A stretch of 64,000 nt of DNA from Pseudonocardia hierapolitana (GCF_007994075.1 NZ_VIWU01000001.1:1612001-1676000), one strand, 5' to 3'; counted from the first letter of the stretch, positions 8,778 through 17,023 are shown. Numbers and translations: made by a program. The notes: a model not told the origin generated them from the letters alone.

Positions 8778-9323
8778 ATGCGTCTTGGCATCGCCGATCA
8801 TCTCGGCTGGGCCGTTGCCGTGACCGCGTCGGCCGACCACGAGGTCGTTGACCGTCGGCGGATCGAGCTGCTCGAACCCGGCGTGCCGGCGGCGCCCATC
8901 GAGCACGAGAGCCAGGGTCTCGATGTCGCCGCCGCGACTGCGCTCGTGGCGAAGGTGCGGGCGTCTGCCGTTCGCGCGGCGTCGGCTGCGCTCGACGAGA
9001 TCGCGACGGTGCTGCCCGAACCGGTCATCTCGATCTCGCTCCGAGTGTGGCCGCCGGATTTCCCCGAGGACGTCGCCGTCCAACGGCGCGCGCCGTACCA
9101 GGCCCGCGCTGACGCCATCATGTATCGCCAGGTGCTTTCCGAGCTCGCGCATGATCGTGGCTGGGACGTCCACCTCTACGACGCGAAGGACGTCGTGGGG
9201 CAGGCTGTCGCGGTGCTCGGTGCGCGAGCCGAAGCGGTTCTGAACGGTCCCCGGGCGACGCTGGGGCCGCCATGGGCCAAGGACCATCGGGTCGCGCTCG
9301 CCGCGACGATCATGGCCGGCTGA
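8778..9323 (+). CDS. Hypothetical protein, paralogue of the 17.9-kb gene
   Basis: A protein of 181 residues with no signal peptide or membrane segment. It shares its plan and several blocks with the protein at 17934-18464: an N-terminal G(I/V)A..(A)VAVT strand, a central VI-rich strand, a W/LPVHLYD-type segment near residue 130, and an ending GPPWAKDHRVALAAT against GPPWRKEHKMAALAAL. The early Gly-hydrophobic strand followed by a basic hairpin is reminiscent of RNase H-like folds, but I see no convincing catalytic acidic set, so this is only a suggestion. The start has a weak GGGAGAG ribosome site. Function unknown. Confidence 0.6.
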   Translation: MRLGIADHLGWAVAVTASADHEVVDRRRIELLEPGVPAAPIEHESQGLDVAAATALVAKVRASAVRAASAALDEIATVLPEPVISISLRVWPPDFPEDVAVQRRAPYQARADAIMYRQVLSELAHDRGWDVHLYDAKDVVGQAVAVLGARAEAVLNGPRATLGPPWAKDHRVALAATIMAG

Positions 9324-9503
9324 ACCGTCGCAGACGTGCAGACCTCACCGAAAGTCCATTCATTACGACATCCGGGCGAACCGTCTCCGAGTGACCGTGC
9401 GTGGTGAGCGAGGTACTTACCGTGCCAGGGGTTCCTTGCCGGATGACGAGGGGCGGCGGACGTCCGGTTCTGGCGCGATCTTGACCCTCGACGGGAGCAC
9501 CAC

Positions 9504-10151
9504 GTGGGGAAACCGGATCAACCTCGAGGTCCTGACGGTCGCTGGATCCCCCGCGGAGGCGGCGCGCTGATCGCAGCGATCGCACTGGCGCTCGGCCTCG
9601 CGTCCGGAACCGGCCTGACCAGCGCGTCCGGGGCGAGCGGCGGTACCAGCGGCACGTACCGGCCACAGGACACCACCAAGAGCCAGAAGGCGCGGGACCG
9701 GAACCCGGAACGGCTACTGTCCCGGCTGGCGCGGCAGGGCCTGCGTGTGGAGCAGCGCTTCAGCTCGGACGACGGCGACTGCGCAGCCCACTCCTACGGC
9801 CTCGTGCGCGAGTTCTTCCGAGGCTGTCCATGCTCTGCGCTCTTCCGCGCCCTGTTCGAGGTACGGGACGAACGGGGCAACGTCGTGCTCGTCGCGGTGG
9901 CCTGGGTCGACATGCCCGACGTCCGGCGGGCACGCGAGTTCAAGGAGCTAGTCGACCGCGACGGCACCGGCAACATCACCGAGCTGTCCCGCGAGACCGG
10001 GCCGTACCAGGACGTGCGCTACACCGGCGACCACTACGCGTCGATCCGCGACGAGACGACGGTGATCAACGCGCAGGCGCAACCCGTGCGCCGCAGCCGC
10101 CCAGCGACAGACCTGGCAGAACGAGTGGTGAGTGCGGTTCTCACGCCGTGA
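9504..10151 (+). CDS. Hypothetical membrane-anchored protein
   Basis: A protein of 215 residues starting at GTG. The first 20 residues (GKPDQPRGPDGRWIPRGGG) are polar and basic and are followed by one hydrophobic stretch, LIAAIALALGLASG (about 22-36). This suggests one membrane anchor with the rest outside. After a low-complexity Gly/Ser/Thr linker, a globular domain of about 140 residues holds a cysteine pair, GCPC, and an SSDDGDCAAHSYGLVREFF segment. No family recognised. It ends 39 bases before the F420-type oxidoreductase. Confidence 0.55.
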   Translation: MGKPDQPRGPDGRWIPRGGGALIAAIALALGLASGTGLTSASGASGGTSGTYRPQDTTKSQKARDRNPERLLSRLARQGLRVEQRFSSDDGDCAAHSYGLVREFFRGCPCSALFRALFEVRDERGNVVLVAVAWVDMPDVRRAREFKELVDRDGTGNITELSRETGPYQDVRYTGDHYASIRDETTVINAQAQPVRRSRPATDLAERVVSAVLTP

Positions 10152-10190
10152 GTTCCTGCCCGATCCTGGGCTTGCTGGCAGAGTGAGCCC

Positions 10191-11096
10191 ATGCGGATCA
10201 GCGTCTTCGGATTCCTCGGCGACGGAGGTGGCAGCTCCCCCGTCGACCGCTACGTGGAGTACCTCCGCCGGGTTCGGGACGAGGGCTTCACGCGCCTGTG
10301 GACCGCGCAGCTGCCCCACGAGCCCGACCTGCTCACGGCTGTGGCGGTGGCACTGCGCGAGGTCGACGGCATCGAGGTCGGCACGGGCGTGCTGCCGATC
10401 CAGGTGCAGCACCCGATGCAGCTGGCGCAGCGTGCGCTGACGGTCAACCTGATCTCCGGTGGGCGGCTGGTGCTGGGGCTCGGGCTGAGCCACAAGGTGG
10501 TCGCCGAGAACACCTGGGGGATGTCCTGGGAGCGGCCGGTGCGGCGGATGTCGGAGTTCCTCGACGGGCTGCTCCCCCTGCTCGCCGGCGACAAGGCCGA
10601 CGCCACCGGCGAGTTCACCACCACGCGCGGCGAGCTGCGCATCCCCGGCGCGCCGACGCCACCGGTCTACCTCGCCGCCCTCGGCCCGCAGATGCTGAAG
10701 CTCGCCGGCAGGCGCACCGCCGGCACGGTCACCTGGATGACAGGGCCGCGCACCGTTGCCGAGCACGTCCGGCCGGTCTTGCGTGAGGCGGCGGGCGAAC
10801 GGCCGGTCGAGGTCGTGACGGCGCTGCCGATCTGCGTCACCGACGACGCCGCGGCAGCTCGCGCGCAGGCCGCCAGCGAGTACGCGATCTACGGGAGGCT
10901 GCCCTCGTACCGCGCGATGCTCGACCGCGAGGGTTGGGCGGGCCCCGAGGACGCCGCGCTCATCGGCACCGAGTCCGAGGTCGCCGAGCGGATCGAGGAG
11001 CTGCGCGAGGCGGGCGTGGACGAGCTCGTCGGGTCCACCTTCGGCTCGTCGGAGCAGCGGGCCCGCAGCCGGGCGTTGCTGCTGACCTGCAGGTAG
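10191..11096 (+). CDS. LLM-class (F420-dependent-type) flavin oxidoreductase
   Basis: A protein of 301 residues with a luciferase-like TIM-barrel pattern: MRISVFGFLGDGG, then a strand VGTGVLPIQVQHPMQLAQRALTV, RLVLGLGLSHKVVAENTWG, and VYLAALGPQMLKLAGR. The C-terminal helix reads RIEELREAGVDELVGSTFG. This matches the TIGR03564-type actinobacterial family, which probably uses F420 or FMN as cofactor; the substrate is unknown. Two broken copies of its 3' part lie downstream at 11996 and 17024, so this gene has been a source of local duplications. Confidence 0.85.
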   Translation: MRISVFGFLGDGGGSSPVDRYVEYLRRVRDEGFTRLWTAQLPHEPDLLTAVAVALREVDGIEVGTGVLPIQVQHPMQLAQRALTVNLISGGRLVLGLGLSHKVVAENTWGMSWERPVRRMSEFLDGLLPLLAGDKADATGEFTTTRGELRIPGAPTPPVYLAALGPQMLKLAGRRTAGTVTWMTGPRTVAEHVRPVLREAAGERPVEVVTALPICVTDDAAAARAQAASEYAIYGRLPSYRAMLDREGWAGPEDAALIGTESEVAERIEELREAGVDELVGSTFGSSEQRARSRALLLTCR

Positions 11097-11393
11097 GCAG
11101 CCGGCCACGTCGCTCGACGCACACATGCGGAAGGGCCTGGCGCGTCAGTAGGACGCCGATGATCAGGCGGATCTCCTTGAACGGGTGCGCGCACTGGCCG
11201 TCGGCGGGGAACAGCGCCAGCTCGTCGAGTTGGTGATGCGGCGAGCGTGGTGACGCGAGTGGCAGGCATCTCGGTAGCTCTTCTCGTCGGGTGAATCCCG
11301 CCGAGCGCGCCGGCCCGTCGGCCACCGGCCGATCGAGGCTCGCGCGGTCCCGAGCGTCGCCGTAGATGGGGGACGGACGGGTACCCACCGGCC
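11097..11393. other. Non-coding stretch with a possible C-terminal stub
   Basis: No complete gene is visible here. One plus-strand frame at 11152-11253 reads DADDQADLLERVRALAVGG then QRQLVELVMRRAW before a stop. It looks like a natural helical protein end, but it has an in-frame stop just before it and no start codon. It may be the stump of a deleted gene, in line with the other broken genes nearby. I see no promoter, terminator or RNA that I can support. Confidence 0.3.
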
Positions 11394-11886
11394 ATGAAGA
11401 CCTTCGGGAAGGTCTACCCCCTGCTGCTCACCACCGCCGCGGTGGCCGTCACGGCGGCGGTGGGTCGCCTCGGCACGGACGTGTCCTCCCGCTGGTACCG
11501 CCGCCTGGACAAGCCCAGCTGGCAACCACCCGGCGTGGCGTTTCCCCTCGTCTGGACCCGCGCTGTACACCCTGCTCGCCGGTAGCGGCGCGCAGGCGCT
11601 GGACCGGGCGGAACGCGACGGCGGGCCGGCGCGCCGCCGGTACCTGGGCGCCTACGGGACGAACCTCGTGCTCAACGCCGGCTGGACCTGGAGCTTCTTC
11701 CGCGCCAAGAACCCGCCGCTGGCGGTCCTCGAGGTCCTCGCGCTGGAGGCCTCCACCGTCGACCTCGCCCGCCGGACGTGGCGGCTCGACCGCAACGCGG
11801 GCATCGCGCTCCTGCCCTACGTCGCCTGGACCACCTACGCCACCGCGCTCACCGCGGAGCTCGCCCGCCGCAACCGGCGCGGGTGA
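11394..11886 (+). pseudogene. TspO/MBR-family membrane protein, disrupted by a 1-base frameshift
   Basis: The 5' frame reads MKTFGKVYPLLLTTAAVAVT and then LDKPSWQPPGVAFPLVWT, the signature loop of TspO proteins. The frame is then lost. From about 11567 the next frame continues correctly with LYTLLAGSGAQALD, LNAGWTWSFFRAKNPPLAV and YVAWTTYATALTAEL, the expected later helices. One extra C in the CCC at about 11558-11562 explains the shift. If real, the gene is dead; a sequencing error would restore a normal protein of about 163 residues. Family role: five-helix tryptophan-rich sensory protein/translocator binding porphyrins or lipids. Confidence 0.75.
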
Positions 11887-11995
11887 AACGAGCTCACGGG
11901 GCCGGAAAGGGCTGTATGTCGCCACGGCGATCTCGAACAACCCGCGCAGGAGCGGCTTCGTGTCCGCGGCGTGCCGCCTGGCGAGGTGGCGGAGC

Positions 11996-12124
11996 GCGGA
12001 TCAGCGTGTTCCGTTTCCTCGGCGCCGAGCGGATCGAGGAGCTGCGCGAGGCGGGCGCGGACGAGTTCGTCGGGCCACGTTCGGCTCGACCGAGCAGCCG
12101 GCCCGGCGGCCGGGGTTGTTGTAA
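11996..12124 (+). pseudogene. Internally deleted copy of the LLM-class oxidoreductase gene
   Basis: The first 28 bases match the start of the gene at 10191 (GCGGATCAGCGT, then TTCCTCGGCG). The sequence then jumps directly to its 3' end (CCGAGCGGATCGAGGAGCTG), reading RIEELREAGADEFVG. About 770 bases of the parent are missing between these two parts. A base is lost soon after, so the original frame is broken in GCCACGTTCGGCTCGACCGAGCAG. It is a non-functional duplicate with a clean internal deletion. Confidence 0.65.
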
Positions 12125-12143
12125 GGGCCCGCCCGATCGGGAA

Positions 12144-12584
12144 TCAGGCCGGGTCGTGGTGGGCGAGGACCCGGCTGAGCAGGCGGGTCAGGGCCTGCCG
12201 GTCATCGGCCGACAGCGGTTCGAGCAGATCGTCCTGCACCTGATCGAGCACGGCATCCATGCGCCGCAGCTGTTCGAGTCCGCTGCTGGTGAGGGTCACC
12301 CTGTTGCGCCGTCCATGCTCCGGGTCGGGTGACCGGTCGACGAAGCCGTGCTCGACCAGCTCGTTGACGGCCGCCACGACATCGCTGCGGTCGATGCGGC
12401 ACCAGCGGCCCAGCTGGGCCTGGCTCGCAGGCCCGAACTCCTGCAGCGCGGCCAGGATGCGGTAGTGGTAGCCGCGCGCCCCCGCGGCGGTGAAACCGTC
12501 GAACACCAGGCGGCGGGCGTGCATGGCCAGCTGGGTGATCAGCCAGCTCGGCTTGACCGCCAGCCGCTCGGGGATCTCGTCCAC
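12144..12584 (-). CDS. MarR-family transcriptional regulator
   Basis: A protein of 146 residues with the winged-helix pattern of MarR. The recognition region is SQAQLGRWCRIDRSDVVAAV at about 53-72, then LVEHGFVDRSPDPEHGRRNRVTLT, which is the wing with the conserved D-R basic turn. N- and C-terminal helices would form the dimer interface. It starts at GTG and is divergent from the SnoaL-like gene at 12666. The 81-base gap has two strong palindromes, so it most likely represses both promoters until a ligand binds. The ligand is unknown. Confidence 0.88.
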   Translation of the reverse strand: MDEIPERLAVKPSWLITQLAMHARRLVFDGFTAAGARGYHYRILAALQEFGPASQAQLGRWCRIDRSDVVAAVNELVEHGFVDRSPDPEHGRRNRVTLTSSGLEQLRRMDAVLDQVQDDLLEPLSADDRQALTRLLSRVLAHHDPA

Positions 12585-12598
12585 GCGGCCACCCTATT

Positions 12599-12619
12599 GG
12601 TGTTGGCAAGACCAACACC
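12599..12619. promoter_or_regulatory. Inverted repeat, likely MarR operator 1
   Basis: GGTGTTGG (12599-12606) and CCAACACC (12612-12619) form a perfect 8-base inverted repeat with a 5-base centre. It lies between the divergent marR-type and SnoaL-like genes and overlaps the -35 element proposed for the latter. The shared half-site TGTTGG also occurs in operator 2. Confidence 0.65.
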
Positions 12620-12631
12620 CAGCAGATAGTG
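12603..12631 (+). promoter_or_regulatory. Possible sigma70-type promoter of the SnoaL-like gene
   Basis: TTGGCA (12603-12608) and ATAGTG (12626-12631) are separated by 17 bases and lie about 35 bases before the GTG start at 12666. Both inverted repeats overlap or touch these elements, which is the expected arrangement for repression by the neighbouring MarR protein. Confidence 0.45.
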
Positions 12632-12646
12632 TTGGTGGCACCAACA
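12630..12646. promoter_or_regulatory. Inverted repeat, likely MarR operator 2
   Basis: TGTTGGTG (12630-12637) and CACCAACA (12639-12646) are perfect complements around a single G. The repeat carries the same TGTTGG core as operator 1, about 29 bases centre to centre, near three helical turns. This suggests two MarR dimers on one face of the DNA. Confidence 0.65.
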
Positions 12647-12665
12647 TTCGAAAAGAGGAGTCGTC

Positions 12666-13121
12666 GTGTCCGCTGCCGACCGCGTCGAGATCGCCGAACT
12701 GTTCGCCCGCCTGGCCAATCTGCTGGACGAAGGCCGCCACGAGGACGCCGACGGCGTCTACCACGCCGACGTCGTGGTGCGCTCGCCGCGCGGCGGCGAG
12801 CTGCACGGCCTGGACGAGGTGACCGCCTACCTGAACCGGAGCCAGGTCGAGGGAGAGCACACCCAACACGTGCACGGTGACGTGCTGGTGCACATCGACG
12901 GCGACCGTGCCGAGGCCACGGCGAACCAGCTCGTGTACTTCTACCGCAGCGGCGAACCACCCCACCGGACCAGCGGCCTGCGCACGGCCTGCACCGCCGT
13001 GCGGACCCCCGCGGGCTGGCGGTTCAGCGAAATGCGCATCACGCTCGCCTGGACGAACGAGAGCGGTGAAGCCACCTCAGCCCCGGTTCCGCGGCAGGTC
13101 GACGCGACCGCGCTCACCTGA
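12666..13121 (+). CDS. SnoaL-like/NTF2-fold protein
   Basis: A protein of 151 residues of the NTF2-like alpha+beta-barrel type: DRVEIAELFARLANLLDEG at the N-terminus, then YHADVVVRSPRGG, GDVLVHIDGDRAEATANQLVYF, and WRFSEMRITLAW. It starts at GTG after GAGGAG. Members bind small hydrophobic molecules or act as isomerases, hydratases or cyclases. Divergent from a MarR regulator with shared operators, so it is likely induced by a small-molecule ligand. The 3' end overlaps the convergent methyltransferase gene by 45 bases. Confidence 0.75.
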   Translation: MSAADRVEIAELFARLANLLDEGRHEDADGVYHADVVVRSPRGGELHGLDEVTAYLNRSQVEGEHTQHVHGDVLVHIDGDRAEATANQLVYFYRSGEPPHRTSGLRTACTAVRTPAGWRFSEMRITLAWTNESGEATSAPVPRQVDATALT

Positions 13122-14312
13122 GGACGAACCGTCGTCATCGACCACGCTCGTCACGAGGTGGACCGTCTGCACCGCTGAGCCACGTGTCGTGGTCCACGAT
13201 CGGATCGCGCCCTCGGGCGGATCCGCGAGGGTTCCTCCCCAACCCAGTCGGTACCGCTCCAAGCCCGGCCGGCCGACCTCGACCCAGCGCTCCGTCGCCT
13301 CGCGCACGCGGCGGAGGCCGTCGGGATCGGCCACCGACTGGACGCTGGTTCCGGACAGCACAGTGGCGCCGTCACCGTCCGCGCTTCGCCAACCAGGCCC
13401 ACCGACGACGCGAGGACCGAGGCTCCCGCCGGACAAGCCCAGCAGCCGAACGCCCGGGACCTCCAGGCACAGGAAGAAGGCGAGGTCGGCGCACCGCGAC
13501 GGCTCGGCATCGAGGGCCTCCTGGAGCACCGGCACGTCCTCCGGCACCCGGACCAGCTCGAACGACTCGCGCCGTCGCAGCCCGTCACCAACAGCCACCA
13601 TGAAGCCGGCGTGCCCGAGGTAGCGACCCGACCACTCGCCTCGCCGCTCCCCTCGACGCAGGCCGACGATGGGGAAGGCCGATCCGTGGGAGAGCGGCAC
13701 CACTGCGAGACCGTCGTCGCGCAGCTGGTCCCACCATTCCTCCGGGACAGCGCCACAACCGACCGTGGCGATCATGCGGTCGTACGGCGCACCACCCGGC
13801 CAGCCGGCGGCGCCGTCCCCGCAGATCACCTCGACCGGACCGAACCCCGGTTCGCCGGCGGCCGTACCGATCCGAGCGGCCGCCGCCGCGACGAGATCCG
13901 GGTCCACGTCGACCGTCGTCACCCGGCCCGTCTCACCGACGATGCGGGACAGCAACGCCGCGTTGTAGCCGGTCCCGGTCCCGATCTCCAGGACCCGCCC
14001 ACCCACTCGCAGCTGCAACCGGTCCAGCATCCTCACGACCAGGCTCGGCTGCGACGACGAGCTCCGCGGTACACCGCCCGCTCCGACCGCCGTGACCAGC
14101 GCGCTGTCGCTGTAGATCAGCTCGGCGACCTCCGGCGGCGGCGGACGGACGTCCGCCGCGACCCACGACCAACCGCCGTCGCCTCGCACGTAGAAGCCGT
14201 CGACGAAGTCCGCCCGGTCCACCACGCCGAAGGCTTCCTCGACCCTGCGATCGACATCGCCGACCCGTCGGCAGATCTCCTGCGCGTACCGCTGCCGGTC
14301 CACCCACCCCAC
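13077..14312 (-). CDS. PCMT-like (protein L-isoaspartate) methyltransferase with C-terminal extension
   Basis: A protein of 411 residues, about twice a plain PCMT. The domain lies at about 75-215: SQPSLVVRMLDRLQL, then the SAM-binding motif VLEIGTGTGYNAALLS and VTTVDVDPDLV, and IATVGCGAVPEEWWDQL. The C-terminal 190 residues (LGHAGFMVAVGDGL, ADLAFFLCLEVPG and so on) are not part of the standard enzyme but are common in actinobacterial long forms. Some long forms modify ribosomal peptides, but no ATP-grasp ligase or precursor gene is visible beside it. Substrate: isoaspartyl protein or a dedicated peptide, undecided. GTG start with no strong ribosome site. Confidence 0.75.
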   Translation of the reverse strand: MGWVDRQRYAQEICRRVGDVDRRVEEAFGVVDRADFVDGFYVRGDGGWSWVAADVRPPPPEVAELIYSDSALVTAVGAGGVPRSSSSQPSLVVRMLDRLQLRVGGRVLEIGTGTGYNAALLSRIVGETGRVTTVDVDPDLVAAAAARIGTAAGEPGFGPVEVICGDGAAGWPGGAPYDRMIATVGCGAVPEEWWDQLRDDGLAVVPLSHGSAFPIVGLRRGERRGEWSGRYLGHAGFMVAVGDGLRRRESFELVRVPEDVPVLQEALDAEPSRCADLAFFLCLEVPGVRLLGLSGGSLGPRVVGGPGWRSADGDGATVLSGTSVQSVADPDGLRRVREATERWVEVGRPGLERYRLGWGGTLADPPEGAIRSWTTTRGSAVQTVHLVTSVVDDDGSSSGERGRVDLPRNRG

Positions 14313-14435
14313 CCGACCATTGAGTCACGCCGCCCTCGTGCCCGGCCACCCACCGGTTTCGCCGACCGGCCACCTCTCTACGGCGGCCGCCGGTCACATG
14401 GGACGAGCACCTCCCGCTGAGGTGATCGACTATCC

Positions 14436-14838
14436 GTGGTTGAGCTACTGGCGACGGCTCCGCGACGCACCGAGGCCGGTGTGGCCGGGCCCTGCACGAG
14501 CTACTGCTCGCCACCGGTCAGCTCGATCAGGACCGCTGCGCGGTGGACTCGCACGTGCACGCACTCAAAGTGGGGATCACGTCGGACCTTCGCCGGTCAA
14601 CAGTGGCTATCCCGGATTGGAGCACCACGTGATCGTCGAAGCCCACGGCCCCACCGGACCGATCGCCCGCCGCGGCGTCGTGCGCGGATCCGGCCTGGGC
14701 AAGGCCCGCTGGGTCATCGAACGCGGCTCCGCTTGGCTGCAGCCTTCAACGCCCACGCACTCGCTACGAGCGCCGCACCGACATCCACCTCGGCCTGCTC
14801 CACTCGCGTGCGCGCTGATCTGCCACCGCTACCAATGA
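14436..14838 (+). mobile_element. Degenerate IS5-family transposase remnant
   Basis: In shifting frames this stretch reads SYWRRLRD, ALHELLLATGQLDQDRCAVD, then DHVGPSPVNSGYPG, HHVIVEAHG, then PIARRGVV, GSGLGKARWVIERGSAWLQ and ALACALICHRY. These are the ordered landmarks of actinobacterial IS5-type DDE transposases. At least two frameshifts are present, and the segment between HHVIVEAHG and PIARRG, which should hold about 80 residues, is deleted. No terminal inverted repeats were found. The element is dead, and the surrounding 500 bases contain no other gene. Confidence 0.75.
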
Positions 14839-14900
14839 ACGCCTGCCGACGTTGGGTCTACTGAAATTGGCGCGGTGGAACCCGCGTGACCGGTGCCCCA

Positions 14901-15533
14901 TCAACCGCAGCTGGGCGCGCGCTGGCCGGCTGGAAGTGCTGTGCCTGCAACGATTGCGCCGGCGGGCACAGCGATCGACGCCCGTGTGACGTCGGCGCCG
15001 GTCACATCAGCGCCTGTGAGGTCAGCTCCGTCCAGACATGCCCCGCTGAGGTCCGCACCCCTGAGATCGGCGCCGCGCAATGAGGCACCAGTCAGGTCCG
15101 CATCGCGCAATATCGCTCCAGCCGCGTCGGCCCCAGCAAGGTCGCGCCCCCGCAAGTCCGCTGCGGTCAGATCAGCGCCTGCGAACCGCGCACCGCGGAG
15201 GTCGGCAGCGGCGAGATCATTAGCCGCGACGCGGTCACCCCGCATGTCCAGGGCTCCTCCCGTCCCGGTGGAAGCCCGCGACCACGGCACGGCCCCTTGC
15301 AGAGCGAAGATCGCCATGACGGCCACGGTCGTGGCGACAGCCGCAACCGCTGCGCCCTGCCGTGCACGGCGTGACCGCAGCAGCTCGGCGGCCGTGAAGA
15401 GCAGGGCCGCTCCTGCTGAACTTGCGGCGATGATTGCGCCGAGCAGCCCGAAGATCTGCCCGGCAACGGCCACCAGCACGATGGCGACGACGGGCCAGAT
15501 CCAGATCGATACCTGACGCGTCCTGGTGGGCAT
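14901..15533 (-). CDS. Pentapeptide-repeat membrane protein
   Basis: About 210 residues from the ATG at 15533. Two to three membrane helices come first (IWPVVAIVLVAVAGQIFGLL, IIAASSAGAALLFTAAELL, AAVAAVATTVAVMAIFALQG), with a basic loop RSRRARQ. From about residue 115 there are ten or more A(D/N)LxG-type pentapeptides, for example GADLTAADLRGRDLAGADAA and LRGADLRGADLSGACLDGAD, which build a right-handed beta helix. In some proteins such helices mimic DNA (gyrase protection); here membrane attachment makes a scaffold role as likely. Divergent from the small gene at 15630. Confidence 0.82.
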   Translation of the reverse strand: MPTRTRQVSIWIWPVVAIVLVAVAGQIFGLLGAIIAASSAGAALLFTAAELLRSRRARQGAAVAAVATTVAVMAIFALQGAVPWSRASTGTGGALDMRGDRVAANDLAAADLRGARFAGADLTAADLRGRDLAGADAAGAILRDADLTGASLRGADLRGADLSGACLDGADLTGADVTGADVTRASIAVPAGAIVAGTALPAGQRAPSCG

Positions 15534-15629
15534 CGAGAGACATGATCCCACGCGGACGACGGCAGACAAGCTTGCTGTCAAGCCATACGATCCCCGCACG
15601 TCGGGAGTGGTAGGAGACGGAGGGTCGGG

Positions 15630-15776
15630 ATGCGCAACTCGCCCGGGCCGACACCGCCCGGCACACCGGACTCCGACGAGCGGGACCCGATCGAATGCGA
15701 CGAGTGCGGCCAGGTGGCGCAATGGCGGGGCACGGTTTACCGCTGCAAGGCCGGACACGAGACTCGGCGTAGGTAG
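15630..15776 (+). CDS. Small zinc-ribbon-like protein (48 residues)
   Basis: Starts at ATG with GGAGACGGAGGG upstream and ends three bases before the next gene's GTG. The N-terminus is Pro/Asp-rich; the core reads CDECGQVAQWRGTVYRC with a nearby His (KAGHETRRR). CxxC plus C and H could bind one zinc. Tight spacing to the membrane protein at 15780 suggests co-translation. The function is unknown; it could be a nucleic-acid or protein adaptor. Confidence 0.55.
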   Translation: MRNSPGPTPPGTPDSDERDPIECDECGQVAQWRGTVYRCKAGHETRRR

Positions 15777-15779
15777 CTC

Positions 15780-16820
15780 GTGTCGGACTTGTCACAGGTA
15801 GCTTCCAGCGCCAGAGATTCGATCGGTCGCTACTTCAGCTTCGTAAGCGCACTGCCATCGGCCTTGCTGGTCGCCTGGATCGTGCTGCTCGTCGGCAGCG
15901 GGGCGTGGAGCGGCGTGCCGGATCCCGCTGAAGCTTTTCGCGCCTTCGGCGAGCTCGGTGTCGGCGGAACCGCCGGCCTGGTGCTCGCCAGCCTCGCTTT
16001 GGGGCTCGTACTCCATCCGGTGCAATTCGCGTTCGTGCAGTTCCTCGAGGGTTACTGGGGCGTCTCAGCGCTTGCCCGCAGATTGCGCTATTTACGGATC
16101 AAGCATCATTGGGAGCGGCTGGACGAGCTACGCACGGAGTCGGATCGCCTCGCGAAGCGGATCCCTGTGATGCGGCGGCAGCTGCGCCAACTTCCGATCC
16201 CTGAGCGAGAACCGGTTGCGCGCACACTCGCCGAGCTCAGGGCCATCCACGACGAGCTCGAACGCCTCACCGCCACCGCGCCGCCGAACACCCCCGGCGC
16301 AGTGATGCCCACCCGGCTGGGGAACGTCCTGCGGTACTACGAGCGGCAGGTCGGAAGGGTATACGGAATCGAGACGGTCACGACCGTGCCATTCCTCTCC
16401 CGAACAGCATCACCCGGGGACATGGAATATGTCAACGACCAGCGATCGCAACTCGACCTCGCGGTGCGTATGGCGATCGTCGCCTTCACAGCAACGGGGC
16501 TCAGCGTGCTGTTCCTCGCCCGGCACGGTCTGTGGCTCCTCGTCGCGCTCATCCCTTACGCCGCGGGTTACCTCGCATACCGGGGTGCTGTGGTCATCGC
16601 CGGCGAGTACGGCCGCGCACTGGGTGTACTCGTCACGCTCAACCGCTTCGAGCTCTACGAACGTCTGCGTCTGCCGCCACCGTCCGACACAGCGCAGGAG
16701 CGTCGGCGCAACGCGGTTCTTATGGGTTTCTTGCGACATAACGAGACGAGCGATGTACCGCTGACCTATAGGCACGCCCCGCCGGAGCAAGTGCGCTCGG
16801 CGGGTGGCGGGACGAACTGA
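15780..16820 (+). CDS. Hypothetical membrane protein, four predicted helices
   Basis: A protein of 346 residues from a GTG start. Helices fall at about 25-45 (LPSALLVAWIVLLVGSGAW), 62-85 (LVLASLALGLVLHPVQFAFV), and a pair at about 230-275 (MAIVAFTATGLSVLFLA and LLVALIPYAAGYLAYRG). Between the pairs is a soluble, charged segment of about 130 residues (HHWERLDELRTESDRLAKRI, then LAELRAIHDELERL) that looks coiled coil. No catalytic motif. Probably forms an operon with the zinc-ribbon gene just before it. The base composition is slightly lower in GC than its neighbours, fitting an accessory region. Confidence 0.6.
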   Translation: MSDLSQVASSARDSIGRYFSFVSALPSALLVAWIVLLVGSGAWSGVPDPAEAFRAFGELGVGGTAGLVLASLALGLVLHPVQFAFVQFLEGYWGVSALARRLRYLRIKHHWERLDELRTESDRLAKRIPVMRRQLRQLPIPEREPVARTLAELRAIHDELERLTATAPPNTPGAVMPTRLGNVLRYYERQVGRVYGIETVTTVPFLSRTASPGDMEYVNDQRSQLDLAVRMAIVAFTATGLSVLFLARHGLWLLVALIPYAAGYLAYRGAVVIAGEYGRALGVLVTLNRFELYERLRLPPPSDTAQERRRNAVLMGFLRHNETSDVPLTYRHAPPEQVRSAGGGTN

Positions 16821-17023
16821 ACGGCAGGCTCATCCGGCGGCCTCCTTGATCTCCGGCAATCGGCAGCGAAGCCGGCGAACGGCCACTCAGCTGCTCCTCC
16901 TCTGCCACCACCGGAACGAGATCCGGTTCGTTCACCCCGCTCGGCCTGGCGATTGCTCGGCGGGCAGGAGGGCTCGACGAGGCCGACGCGGAGCTTTCGA
17001 CGAATCGCACTACGACCGCGGAC
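16821..17023. other. Non-coding stretch before an LLM remnant
   Basis: Together with the remnant that follows, this makes a gene-free gap of about 340 bases between the membrane protein and the class IV aminotransferase. I see no start-supported frame, promoter or hairpin that I can defend. The last 100 bases of the gap are the duplicated oxidoreductase end listed separately. Confidence 0.4.
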
